Assembly: GCF_935822925.1 (NCBI RefSeq)
Contig: NZ_CAKXZS010000089.1
Span: forward strand, 1 to 56,127
Source of the DNA: Mesorhizobium ventifaucium
Lineage (GTDB): Bacteria; Pseudomonadota; Alphaproteobacteria; Rhizobiales; Rhizobiaceae
Direction of reading: 5' to 3'
DNA: 56,127 bases
The notes under the pieces are model-generated. The model saw nothing but the letters and a program-made list of their open reading frames with translations, searched no databases and was not told the origin of the DNA. Shown here piece by piece: positions 16,728-23,267 of the stretch. Positions within the stretch are counted from its first letter, which is position 1. Each line of letters opens with the position of its first letter. Both the position numbers and the translations under genes were made by a program.

Positions 16728-16884
16728 GGCCATAAGAACGCGGGCGGCTGGGGACCGTGCTGAGTTCCCAGCCCCGGCCCTGCTGCGGCTCCTGGCGCTG
16801 TCTGCACTGCTGGCGGCAATCCAAGGGACATGGAACGCTCAAGTGGCCATTGCGGCCTAGCCTGGCGCGGCCTAAGGTCTAGGC

Positions 16885-17442
16885 ATGGATCACAGCAAAT
16901 GCCCGAGAATATTCATCGAAGGGTTGCCCGAGCCCGAACGGGAACCCGCAACGACATTGAACCGTCAACTTTTTAAACTGGGGCCAATTGTAGATCGCCT
17001 CCGGCCTGCGTTGTTGCTGTTCGATTTTTGCGAGATATGGATAGAGGGCCGCCGAGTGCACCGCGACAACACGAGAGCTGCGAACCCCGATCCGGAAGTG
17101 GAACTATCTTCTAGCACTGAGTTTTTTGCCGATTCCAAAAGCTTCGTAGAATGGATGAGCATTGCAGATCGCGATGTCGCCCATACGATAGGAGACTTTG
17201 CGGGCCTTCTTCGGGACATTTGCGAGACCATCAAAACGATACCTACTGTTTTGGCCAAGCTTGAAGGTGATGACATCGACAGGTTCTTTGAGCGTATCCA
17301 TAATAGTCTCCCTCCTGCACACCTTTCGCAGGGTGCGGTCGACGCCCTAGAGAACGTCCTGCTTAAATTTTATGATTCGCTGAGACCTGCGGAGACAGAG
17401 ACGCGGCGCCTTTGGGATATTTGGCGTGAGCGACCCGCTTAA
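16885..17442 (+). CDS. Hypothetical phage-encoded protein
   Basis: A 185-residue soluble protein (MDHSKCPRIFIEGLPEPERE...) with several helical stretches and no signal peptide or membrane segment. I recognise no domain. It is 158 bp downstream of the tail spike and converges with the minus-strand block of small genes, overlapping the first by 4 bp at the 3' ends. Its A+T content is above that of the tail genes, so it may be a late acquisition (a moron), perhaps a lysogenic accessory gene. Confidence 0.6.
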   Translation: MDHSKCPRIFIEGLPEPEREPATTLNRQLFKLGPIVDRLRPALLLFDFCEIWIEGRRVHRDNTRAANPDPEVELSSSTEFFADSKSFVEWMSIADRDVAHTIGDFAGLLRDICETIKTIPTVLAKLEGDDIDRFFERIHNSLPPAHLSQGAVDALENVLLKFYDSLRPAETETRRLWDIWRERPA

Positions 17443-17744
17443 TCTACCATGTCGCGCAGTGGCTTCTTGCGCTTCTGCGGTCGGTATTTCTCCACCAGCC
17501 TGACCTTATCAATGTCGACCGTCACCAGCGGTCCCATGGCGATTGTGACCTTGCCGGCTTCCTCGTCTATTCGCGTGATCTCGCCGGTAAGCTCGATCTG
17601 CTGGCCCTTCTTCACCTTGGTATGGTCAATGATCGAATGCGGGAGGCCATAGCTCGGGATGGAAACGCTGACGCGGCCCTCCGTGACCCGTCTGCGGACC
17701 GTGGCCGTGATCGTCACCAGATCTCCAATCGCTAATTTGGCCAT
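17439..17744 (-). CDS. Small phage beta-barrel-like protein, unknown function
   Basis: A 101-residue protein (MAKLAIGDLVTITATVRRRV...) with alternating beta strands, GLPHSIIDHTKVKKGQQIEL and GKVTIAMGPLVTVDIDKVRL. This is an OB- or SH3-like barrel pattern. The C-terminus is basic (KYRPQKRKKPLRD). Its start overlaps the stop of the upstream zinc-knuckle gene, so they form a two-gene unit. A nucleic-acid-binding role would fit but is a guess. Confidence 0.65.
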   Translation of the reverse strand: MAKLAIGDLVTITATVRRRVTEGRVSVSIPSYGLPHSIIDHTKVKKGQQIELTGEITRIDEEAGKVTIAMGPLVTVDIDKVRLVEKYRPQKRKKPLRDMVD

Positions 17745-17926
17745 CAGGAATCGAGCTCCAGAGGCTCGTGCGCCGGTTGCTCATGCCAGATGACCTGCCG
17801 CAGGTCGCGCCGGTCCACCGGCTGTCCGCAGATGGGGCAGGTGTGGAAATGGGCGCCCTCACTGGCCGGAGGATCACCGTGGCGCGTGACTGTTATTGGC
17901 GGCCCAAGGTCTGACAGCTTTGTCAT
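17744..17926 (-). CDS. Small zinc-knuckle phage protein
   Basis: About 60 residues, starting MTKLSDLGPPITVTRHGDPP (an upstream in-frame ATG at 17944 adds six residues). It contains FHTCPICGQPVDRRDL, with CPxCG as half of a zinc site; the flanking His residues (AHFH and VIWHEQPAH) could complete it. Small single-knuckle proteins of this type are frequent in rhizobial phages. The stop overlaps the start of the barrel-like gene. The 300 bp upstream (17945-18226) hold no convincing gene. Confidence 0.62.
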   Translation of the reverse strand: MTKLSDLGPPITVTRHGDPPASEGAHFHTCPICGQPVDRRDLRQVIWHEQPAHEPLELDS

Positions 17927-18226
17927 GACCCTTCGAACATTCAATTTAGCTAAAATGTTCCGGAACTAATTTAGCTTGCGCGCCTTGAATCGCGCGTCCT
18001 GAGTTCACAGCATGCGTCTGAAGTTCATCCCCCCCGTTCAGGCACGCGCGCACATGCCGACCATGTCGCGCTGCCTGTAGCCGCCAGACCGCGCCGGCGA
18101 GGCATCGTGGCGGTGATGGCGGCTGGCTTCGCTGCGCTTGGTCTTAGTGATGCGCAGGTCGAAACGTTCTTCGTGGCTGCGGTGCTGTAATCAAATGAAA
18201 TTGGCAGGCACCAAACTCTGGCGACT

Positions 18227-18388
18227 TCAGTGTTTGGTGCCCGTCCTCTCGGCAACTAGTTGTTCAATATCCATCGCGACTTCATCGAATAGCGCCTCGA
18301 GCTCGGCTTTGGTTTTAAGATTGAAGGTGTGCTTGAGTTCCTCAACCATCTCCTCGTCGAAGAATGATTCCCAGTCGGCCAAAGGCAT
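18227..18388 (-). CDS. Small acidic phage protein, unknown function
   Basis: A 53-residue protein (MPLADWESFFDEEMVEELKH...) preceded by AGGAG seven bases before the ATG. It is highly acidic and helical (TKAELEALFDEVAMDIEQLV). The size, charge and strong translation signal suggest an anti-repressor, anti-restriction or toxin-antidote type binding protein, but no family is recognised. Confidence 0.6.
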   Translation of the reverse strand: MPLADWESFFDEEMVEELKHTFNLKTKAELEALFDEVAMDIEQLVAERTGTKH

Positions 18389-18436
18389 TTGTTACTCCTG
18401 GTAATTGCTGTCGCACGATGACCCCAATCCGTCTGT

Positions 18437-18625
18437 TTATCCAACCATCCGAGCTTCATGGCAGTCAATGGCATTTGGCGCCGATGTCGGGCAACTAGAG
18501 CACTGAACGCTCTCGCCGGGGCATCCCATGCGGTGCGTACCGTCTGGGCAGCACGTGCCGCCCGACCGCCGCCACTGCGGACAGTGGAACACGATGCCGG
18601 CGCCGCGGCAGTGCGGGCCATGCAT
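18437..18625 (-). CDS. Cys-rich small protein, DnaJ-zinc-finger-like
   Basis: A 62-residue frame with nine cysteines (PHCRGAGIVFHCP, then GGTCCPDGTHRMGC, then CSSC). The C-x-G-x-G...C-P...G-G-x-C-C-P-D-G spacing recalls small phage proteins with DnaJ-like CxxCxGxG knuckles, though one expected CxxC is CPQW here. It begins 5 bp after the stop of the HTH gene upstream on the same strand. A 31-bp stretch inside it (18526-18556, one mismatch) recurs inverted at 10242-10272, where the same GTCCPDG frame ends in a stop, as if a second copy had decayed. Confidence 0.4.
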   Translation of the reverse strand: MHGPHCRGAGIVFHCPQWRRSGGTCCPDGTHRMGCPGESVQCSSCPTSAPNAIDCHEARMVG

Positions 18626-18630
18626 AAAAG

Positions 18631-19098
18631 TCAGTCATTCTGCGGTGCCCAACCTTTCTTCCGCGCCAGTCGCTCGAGTCGAAGGCGCTCTTTGCGTTCA
18701 GGCGTCCAATATGCCTGGTCACGGTTGGTGCGATCGAGGGGTTCGGCATCTTTCCATCTAACTAGGGACGCCTTTGTTGCTTCCCGTTCCGCCGATTGCT
18801 TGGCGTGGGTTTTTTCCCACCTGATACGGCCAGGTGACTTCGGCTTAGGCGCCAAGAGTCTCTGTAGGCTCTTGTACATTTGATAGTCCGACGACCTTGG
18901 TTCGACATGCCGCCGCGGTAACGACGGCTCAACCCGCAGCGTGTCCTTTATTGCCTCGACGTCTTTTCCGGTTAGAAGAATATTCCTTCCTGCGACCATG
19001 CACAGCCCGTGGCGCCTAGCGATCTTTGCAACGCCACGGTTTGTAAGACGCAACAGGTCGGCAGCTTCGCCGATAGTGTAGATCTTATCGTTATCCAT
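18631..19098 (-). CDS. MerR/excisionase-type helix-turn-helix protein
   Basis: A 155-residue protein. Residues 7-30 (YTIGEAADLLRLTNRGVAKI) form a MerR/excisionase-like winged helix, and GRNILLTGKDVEAIKDTL completes it. The C-terminal half is very basic and charged (RIRWEKTHAKQSAERE, ERKERLRLERLARKKGW), as in DNA-bending or DNA-coating proteins. On the minus strand near attR, it may be a second recombination directionality factor or a repressor; the AlpA-like protein at the other end is the rival for the excisionase role. Confidence 0.7.
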   Translation of the reverse strand: MDNDKIYTIGEAADLLRLTNRGVAKIARRHGLCMVAGRNILLTGKDVEAIKDTLRVEPSLPRRHVEPRSSDYQMYKSLQRLLAPKPKSPGRIRWEKTHAKQSAEREATKASLVRWKDAEPLDRTNRDQAYWTPERKERLRLERLARKKGWAPQND

Positions 19099-19291
19099 CC
19101 GCTACGGATTCCACGGAATAGTAGTGAAGTCCATAGGATTATAAAAAAGGTTCACTTGCATATTTTACTTTCACAAAAGGCAATTGTGCATGTGCTTGCC
19201 TAGCTACTAGCGAGCGTTATACTCTGCATCGGCCTTCCGGACCGGGTAGGCTGATTGCGGAGAATCGATTGTCGACGCCTCGGCAGTCAGG

Positions 19292-19321
19292 GCGCGCTGT
19301 AGCTTGGTAACTGCAGCGCGC
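19292..19321 (-). terminator. Hairpin downstream of the RHH gene
   Basis: GCGCGCTG (19292-19299) pairs perfectly with CAGCGCGC (19314-19321). The hairpin abuts the stop codon of the minus-strand RHH gene. There is no long T-run on the minus strand, so termination is possible but not strong. Confidence 0.45.
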
Positions 19322-19324
19322 TTT

Positions 19325-19489
19325 CTATTCGGTCTTGGGCAGGTAGCCCTTCGCCTCCAGATCGTCAGCTAAAACTTTCTCTACGTAGCTGCTTACCGTG
19401 CGCCTGTCCGCTACAGCGGCCTTTGCCAGCGCCTCTTTGATTGCGGGAGGCAATCTAAGTGCAAGGTTGGCTGATTTGGCGTTGGCCAT
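19325..19489 (-). CDS. Ribbon-helix-helix (CopG/Arc-like) small DNA-binding protein
   Basis: A 54-residue protein (MANAKSANLALRLPPAIKEA...). The pattern LALRLPPAIKEALAKAA, then DRRTVSSYVEKVLADDLEAKG, matches the ribbon-helix-helix fold: a beta-strand with alternating polar residues followed by two helices with a (T/S)-V-S-x-Y turn. Such proteins bind DNA as dimers and often control their own genes. Directly upstream are paired direct repeats (19511-19579) that suit an RHH operator array. It could be the element's repressor or the antitoxin half of a decayed pair; the divergent partner gene at 19639 is not a recognised toxin. Confidence 0.72.
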   Translation of the reverse strand: MANAKSANLALRLPPAIKEALAKAAVADRRTVSSYVEKVLADDLEAKGYLPKTE

Positions 19490-19510
19490 TGAAAGTTTCC
19501 CTCAGTTGCG

Positions 19511-19579
19511 ATTGTCATGCAATGTAATGCATAATCTCGTTGACGGCTATCTCGATTTATGTAATGCATTGTCATGCAA
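19511..19579. promoter_or_regulatory. Repeat-rich operator candidate between the RHH gene and a divergent small gene
   Basis: Two different words are each present twice in the 150-bp divergent region: ATTGTCATGCAA at 19511 and 19568, and ATGTAATGCAT at 19522 and 19559. Extra ATGCA/TGCA words lie around them. Spacing between the copies is 57 and 37 bp, and the order is mirror-like. RHH regulators typically bind tandem short direct repeats, so the likely ligand is the protein encoded next door. Confidence 0.6.
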
Positions 19580-19638
19580 AGCATTGCAAGCGGCAGAATG
19601 GACTGCGCGCCAGGACGGTTAACGAGGTGTAGGAGAGA

Positions 19639-19797
19639 ATGATGAACCTTGGTAAACACGTGATCGTGCTCGACACGGGCATGCGCGGGCTAGTGGTCGG
19701 CATCACACAGATTCTTGGTGAAGCCACCCGCCACCTGGTGCGACTGGCCGCGGGCGGTGAGGTGTGGATTTCCGCGCTGGATCTCGAGTTCCTTTGA
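19639..19797 (+). CDS. Small protein divergent from RHH regulator, unknown function
   Basis: A 52-residue protein (MMNLGKHVIVLDTGMRGLVV...) preceded by AGGAGA six bases before the ATG. It has beta-strand-like alternation (GKHVIVLDTGMRGLVVGITQ, HLVRLAAGGEVWISALDLEF), consistent with a small KOW/SH3-like barrel. It diverges from the RHH gene across the repeat array and is followed by a terminator-like hairpin at 19830, so it is an independent transcript, one of the last before attR. Confidence 0.6.
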   Translation: MMNLGKHVIVLDTGMRGLVVGITQILGEATRHLVRLAAGGEVWISALDLEFL

Positions 19798-19829
19798 TCC
19801 GTTGGCGGCTTTCACCGGAAAGGACAAAG

Positions 19830-19851
19830 ACCCCGCTTCGGCGTGGTTTTT
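19830..19851 (+). terminator. Intrinsic terminator-like hairpin
   Basis: ACCCCGC-TTCG-GCGTGGT with one mismatch, followed by a run of T. It lies 33 bp after the stop of the 52-residue gene. Confidence 0.6.
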
Positions 19852-19917
19852 GTAGATACTGTCAACCAAGTCCAGTATGTTGCGCGATATGGTAACTAGA
19901 AACTACACATAGCAAAA

Positions 19918-20367
19918 TCAAGCACTTATAGGCCAAAAGCGCCGCCAGTGCAGCGGCACCGGCACGACCACATCGGCTTCCGCGATCAGTTCGGCACCGG
20001 CGCGCAGCATCCAGCGCGCCATCCACGGCGCCAGATCGGTGCGGTCCTGGTATTTCAGCCCTTGCACCATCTGGCGGGCGACACCGGAGTAAGCGACCGC
20101 GGCCCGTGCGCGCTCGAAGGGCGGCGGGTCGGCGATCGCCTCGGCCGACAGGAACCCCTCGCCCATATGATGGGTGAACGGCGTGCCCATCACCGGGCAC
20201 CATGGCCGCTCCAGAAGCCTGAGTTTCGGCCAGCAGGCGCCGCACAGCACGCCGGGCTGCGAGACATGCCGTCGGCAGCCGGCGCAAACCGGCGGAAACA
20301 GGATGCGCGCCGGCCAGTCCAACGCCTTTCGAGCGACACTCTTGATATCCAGCATTGGATCGGCCAC
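19918..20367 (-). pseudogene. comF: comF, 5' fragment (zinc-finger half), truncated by phage insertion
   Basis: The N-terminal part of ComF. A four-cysteine zinc finger (C28 and C31 in CAGC, C42 and C45 in CGAC) is followed by the segment from RARAAVAYSGVARQMVQGLK to VVVPVPLHW. The frame then crosses attR and ends with phage-encoded WPISA and a stop, giving 149 residues against about 262 for the intact protein, so the PRTase domain is lost. The start is GTG at 20367 (ATG at 20355 is an alternative). It diverges from the methyltransferase gene with about 53 bp between, so the operon promoter is probably here. Confidence 0.9.
19935..19956. repeat. attR: 22-bp direct repeat at the right end of the comF-inserted element
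   Basis: Identical to 2178-2199. On the minus strand it codes PLHWRRF within the 5' fragment of comF. Immediately leftward the frame enters phage DNA and stops after five codons. Confidence 0.93.
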
Positions 20368-20420
20368 GTGGTTCTTTTTCCGCCACCCTATATCAGAGAG
20401 CGGAAACCAGGAACCGTCAG

Positions 20421-21308
20421 TTGCAACCTATAGTCGATACCTCTCTCTGGCTGGCGCACAAGCGCCGGGCGCTCGCCTATCCGACTGCCGGCGCGGACTT
20501 CCTGATGCGGCGCGCAGCTGAAGAGCTCACCGACCGGCTGGGCGCTGTGGAACGCAAATTTGACAGGGCGGCCGTCCTGTTTTGCCAGACGCCGGCGGCA
20601 GTCGACGTGCTCGCGACAAGCGGCAAGGTGACGGACATCGTGCGCGTCGAGGCGGATGCGGCCTTCCTGGGCGATGGAGCGGGAGGCGATGCCGCGGGAC
20701 TGGTGGCGCCGCTGGAGACCGTGCCGTTCGAGCCGGAAAGCCTCGACCTCGCCGTGTCGCTTTTGTCGCTTCAGGCAATGAACGACATTCCCGGCATGCT
20801 GGTGCAGATCCGCCGCGCTCTGAAGCCGGACGGTCTTTTCCTCGGCGCTTTTGCCGGCGCCGGCACGCTTTCCGAGCTGCGCGAATGCCTGCTCGCCGCC
20901 GAGACCGAGCTTTACGGCGGCGCCAGCCCGCGCGTCATCCCGTTCACCGACGTGCGCGACGCCGGCGCGCTTTTGCAACGCGCCGGCCTGGCCTTGCCCG
21001 TCGCCGACGTCGAGACGGTGACGGTGCGCTACGATTCCCTGTTCGGCCTGATGGCAGACCTGCGTGCGATGGGCGAGACCAGCGCTCTGACCGACCGCAG
21101 CAGGCGACCGGGCACTCGAAGGCTGTTTGCCCGCGCCGCCGAGATCTATGCCGAACAATTTTCGGATGCCGATGGCCGCGTCAGGGCGAGTTTTCCGATC
21201 GTCTGGATGTCGGGCTGGGCGCCCGACGCCTCGCAGCAAAAACCGCTGAAGCCGGGCTCGGCGAAAATATCGCTGAAGGCAATACTGGAAAACCCCGGCG
21301 GGCGTTGA
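20421..21308 (+). CDS. SAM-dependent methyltransferase (BioC/NDUFAF5-like)
   Basis: About 295 residues if begun at the TTG at 20421 (LQPIVDTSLWLAHKRRALAY). The longer frame to 20355 would overlap the comF promoter region. The protein has the class I methyltransferase order, but the usual motif I is degenerate. VRVEADAAFL aligns with the SAM acidic-residue strand, VPFEPESLDLAVSLLSLQAM is the post-I/IV segment and ALKPDGLFLGAFAGAGTL the post-motif helix and strand. This layout fits the BioC-like family that in alphaproteobacteria includes relatives of the mitochondrial complex I assembly factor NDUFAF5. Substrate unknown. Confidence 0.82.
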   Translation: MQPIVDTSLWLAHKRRALAYPTAGADFLMRRAAEELTDRLGAVERKFDRAAVLFCQTPAAVDVLATSGKVTDIVRVEADAAFLGDGAGGDAAGLVAPLETVPFEPESLDLAVSLLSLQAMNDIPGMLVQIRRALKPDGLFLGAFAGAGTLSELRECLLAAETELYGGASPRVIPFTDVRDAGALLQRAGLALPVADVETVTVRYDSLFGLMADLRAMGETSALTDRSRRPGTRRLFARAAEIYAEQFSDADGRVRASFPIVWMSGWAPDASQQKPLKPGSAKISLKAILENPGGR

Positions 21309-21341
21309 CCCGATGCCACGGGTCCCGGTGGCCGGTCGTGA

Positions 21342-21521
21342 TCACTTCGCGAAAGCGTTCACAAGCTTGCTGGAATTGTCGCTGAACAGCCACGTGATTG
21401 CGTCGGCGGCCTTGCCGACACCGCCTACGATGGTAAGCGACAGCACGGCCACGATCAGCCCATATTCGACAGCCGTCGCGCCGGTCTTGTCTTCCCAAAA
21501 TCGTTGCAGCAATGTTTTCAT
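21342..21521 (-). CDS. Flp/Fap-type pilin component
   Basis: A 59-residue protein, MKTLLQRFWEDKTGATAVEY followed by GLIVAVLSLTIVGGVG. The G-A-T-A-V-E-Y-G-L-I sequence is the Flp pilin processing motif, where a prepilin peptidase cleaves before the hydrophobic helix and the Glu-Tyr pair is essential. Flp pilins build adhesive tad pili. No tad assembly gene is visible nearby, so this is an orphan pilin copy, as often found in Mesorhizobium. Confidence 0.88.
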   Translation of the reverse strand: MKTLLQRFWEDKTGATAVEYGLIVAVLSLTIVGGVGKAADAITWLFSDNSSKLVNAFAK

Positions 21522-21584
21522 GGCCGTCGATCCCGCTTGCCGGACCCTAGCGCGGACCTGTTAAGAAAGGTTAACGGCAAAGGC

Positions 21585-21953
21585 TTAACAGGCGATGAAA
21601 GCACCGCTTTGGCCGGTGCAGCAGTCGCCGCTGCGCTGGCCATTGTCGCGTATCACGCAGATCGAAGTGGGCAGCGGCTGCAGCACGCTCCTGCGCAGCG
21701 TGTAGGTCTCACGACGGCCGCTCGAGCCCGTGCCTGTGCTCCCGACCGACCCCGTGCTCATCCTGTCGAGGCCGCCGGCAAAATCGTCGCGGCCGGATCG
21801 CGTCCGGCTCTCGAGCAAGGGCGTCGCGATCAAGGCCAGCGCCACCGCGGCCGAGCCGAACAAAAGCGTGATTCGCAATATTCCCATGCCGACATGGACA
21901 GCGCTGTAATTGCGATCGGGTCGGATCGATTCCCAGTCCCTGTCGAGGCTCAT
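21585..21953 (-). CDS. Small single-pass membrane protein, unknown function
   Basis: A 122-residue protein. One membrane segment lies at about residues 25-45 (ILRITLLFGSAAVALALIAT). The outer part is Ser/Gly/Thr-rich (STGSVGSTGTGSSGRRETYT) and ends with a Cys pair (GDCCTGQSGAFIAC). The N-terminus (MSLDRDWESIRPDRNYSA) is cytoplasmic by charge. No family is recognised. It lies upstream of the pilin gene on the same strand, with 63 bp between, which hints at an envelope role. Confidence 0.65.
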   Translation of the reverse strand: MSLDRDWESIRPDRNYSAVHVGMGILRITLLFGSAAVALALIATPLLESRTRSGRDDFAGGLDRMSTGSVGSTGTGSSGRRETYTLRRSVLQPLPTSICVIRDNGQRSGDCCTGQSGAFIAC

Positions 21954-22068
21954 GCAACGCCCTCCGGCGAAGGCCCGAATACGGCCTTCCCACGATTTCC
22001 ACGCCTCAATTTTTCACAGCGAGATAAATCTTCCCTTAACGCTGTTTAATCGGGCAGTGGCGGCACGA

Positions 22069-22491
22069 TTACAGAAGATCGATGAGGAACTGGATCAGCG
22101 GCGCGTCGGCCGGCGGCATCGGAAAATCGCGCATCTGGAGCGGCCGCACCCATTTCAGCACCTGCCCCTCCTTCGGCTGCGCGATGCCGCGGAAGCGACG
22201 GCAGACGAACAGCGGCATCAGCAGGTGAAAATCATCATAGGAATGGCTGGCGAAGGTGAACGGCGCCAGGCAGGGAATATCGGTTTCGATGCCGATCTCC
22301 TCGTACAACTCGCGGATCAGGCATTCTTCCGGGGTCTCGCCGGGCTCGACCTTGCCGCCCGGAAATTCCCACAGGCCGGCCAGTTGCTTGCCTTCGGGGC
22401 GCTGCGCCAGAAGCACGCGGCCGTCGGTATCGACCAGCGCGCAGGCTGCGACCAGGAGCAGGCGCTTGCCGACAGGGTTTACGCCAGTCAT
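22069..22491 (-). CDS. mutT: 8-oxo-dGTP diphosphatase-like Nudix hydrolase (MutT)
   Basis: A 140-residue Nudix hydrolase. The Nudix box (GX5EX7REUXEEXGU) is complete: GGKVEPGETPEECLIRELYE followed by EIGI. The order VDTDGRVLLAQRPEGKQLAG, the box, then HSYDDFHLLMPLF matches MutT, which sanitises oxidised guanine nucleotides. The start is ATG at 22491; the longer frame would lie inside the GNAT gene, whose stop it overlaps by four bases. It belongs to the compact unit argJ-GNAT-mutT, a gene order typical of Rhizobiales. Confidence 0.9.
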   Translation of the reverse strand: MTGVNPVGKRLLLVAACALVDTDGRVLLAQRPEGKQLAGLWEFPGGKVEPGETPEECLIRELYEEIGIETDIPCLAPFTFASHSYDDFHLLMPLFVCRRFRGIAQPKEGQVLKWVRPLQMRDFPMPPADAPLIQFLIDLL

Positions 22492-23267
22492 GCGCCGGGC
22501 GGCCGGCGATAATGGTAACGATAGACTTCGTCGAACCCGAGCGAACGATAGAGCGCCAGCGCCGGCGCATTGTCGGCCTCGACCTGCAGCCAGGCTTCCC
22601 GAGCGCCGCGCAGCCGTGCCCATTTCAGCGCCGACAGGATGAGGTGGCGGCCATGGCCCTGGTTGCGCACCGATCTGTCGGTGGCAACCTCGAACAGCCC
22701 GGCAAGATCGCCATCATGGACGCAGATCAGCGTCGCCAGCGGTTCGGTGCCGTCTTCGAGCGCGAACAGCCCGGCCTCCGGCTGGATGGCGCCGATGATC
22801 TCCGACAGGCCCGGCCGCAGCGACACATCCGATGCGCTTACCTTGAGCGCCGCGCCGATGAAGCGGCTGATGTCCTTCAGCGGGATCTGGTCCATGGCGG
22901 CATCGAGCTGGGCGTCCGCCAGCGGCAACCGCATGACCAGCGATTCGTCGAATGTGCTCCAGCCGTCGCTGTCGAGATGTTTGGAGAGGATCGGCCCCGA
23001 CAGCGGCGATATGCGGAAGGTCAGCGGCCGGCCATAGGCGTCGAAACGACGGCTGGCGCGGCCGATGCGCTCGGCAATGTGCTGGATGTCGCCCGGATCG
23101 AGCGGGTTGACCGAATTCAGCCGCTTGGCAGGATGGCCCGCCGTCAGCCGCACCACCCAGGTGCCGTCATAATGGACGGCCGCCGCCGGCCAGGCGCGAA
23201 AGCCGGCCGCCTCATAGCGACGCACGATGGCAAGCACGCTTGCCGGATGTCTGGAAACCAATGCCAT
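22488..23267 (-). CDS. GNAT family N-acetyltransferase
   Basis: A 259-residue protein from MALVSRHPASVL. The C-terminal GNAT domain has the acetyl-CoA-binding motif A (RSVRNQGHGRHLILSALKWA, Q/R-x-x-G-x-G/A) and motif B (AWLQVEADNAPALALYRSLG with the usual N-x-x-A...Y-x-x-x-G-F). The N-terminal half has a second, degenerate GNAT-like fold. Its start overlaps the argJ stop (ATGA) and its stop overlaps mutT. Substrate unknown; fixed neighbourhood with argJ does not by itself imply a role in arginine synthesis. Confidence 0.88.
   Translation of the reverse strand: MALVSRHPASVLAIVRRYEAAGFRAWPAAAVHYDGTWVVRLTAGHPAKRLNSVNPLDPGDIQHIAERIGRASRRFDAYGRPLTFRISPLSGPILSKHLDSDGWSTFDESLVMRLPLADAQLDAAMDQIPLKDISRFIGAALKVSASDVSLRPGLSEIIGAIQPEAGLFALEDGTEPLATLICVHDGDLAGLFEVATDRSVRNQGHGRHLILSALKWARLRGAREAWLQVEADNAPALALYRSLGFDEVYRYHYRRPPGA

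Larger units (their letters stand above)
2178..19956. mobile_element. Integrated phage-derived element (17.8 kb) disrupting comF
   Basis: The element is delimited by 22-bp direct repeats. It contains, in order: tyrosine integrase, AlpA-like regulator, AAA replication protein with repeat-rich non-coding DNA, unknown genes, prohead protease, P27-type small terminase, a structured non-coding gap, tail genes, and a minus-strand block of small regulators. I see no large terminase, portal, major capsid, holin or endolysin. Codon use is looser and A+T higher than in the flanking core genes. It is best described as a defective prophage or a satellite-like element that kept early genes, a packaging-related gene and tail parts. 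Confidence 0.92.

Noticed and set aside
16663..16860. Small hydrophobic frame (PAPALLRLLALSALLAAIQG) after the tail spike, possibly a holin-like peptide
   Set aside because: There is no start codon with a ribosome-binding site outside the tail-spike frame, and the hydrophobic stretch is short and at the C-terminus.
18256..18621. 121-codon minus-strand frame over the small acidic and Cys-rich genes
   Set aside because: Composition is basic and low in complexity; the overlapping 53-aa gene at 18227-18388 has a good ribosome-binding site and a far more protein-like sequence.
20388..21239. Long minus-strand frame opposite the methyltransferase
   Set aside because: An antisense shadow of a conserved gene; sequence is Arg/Gln/His-rich without any family pattern.
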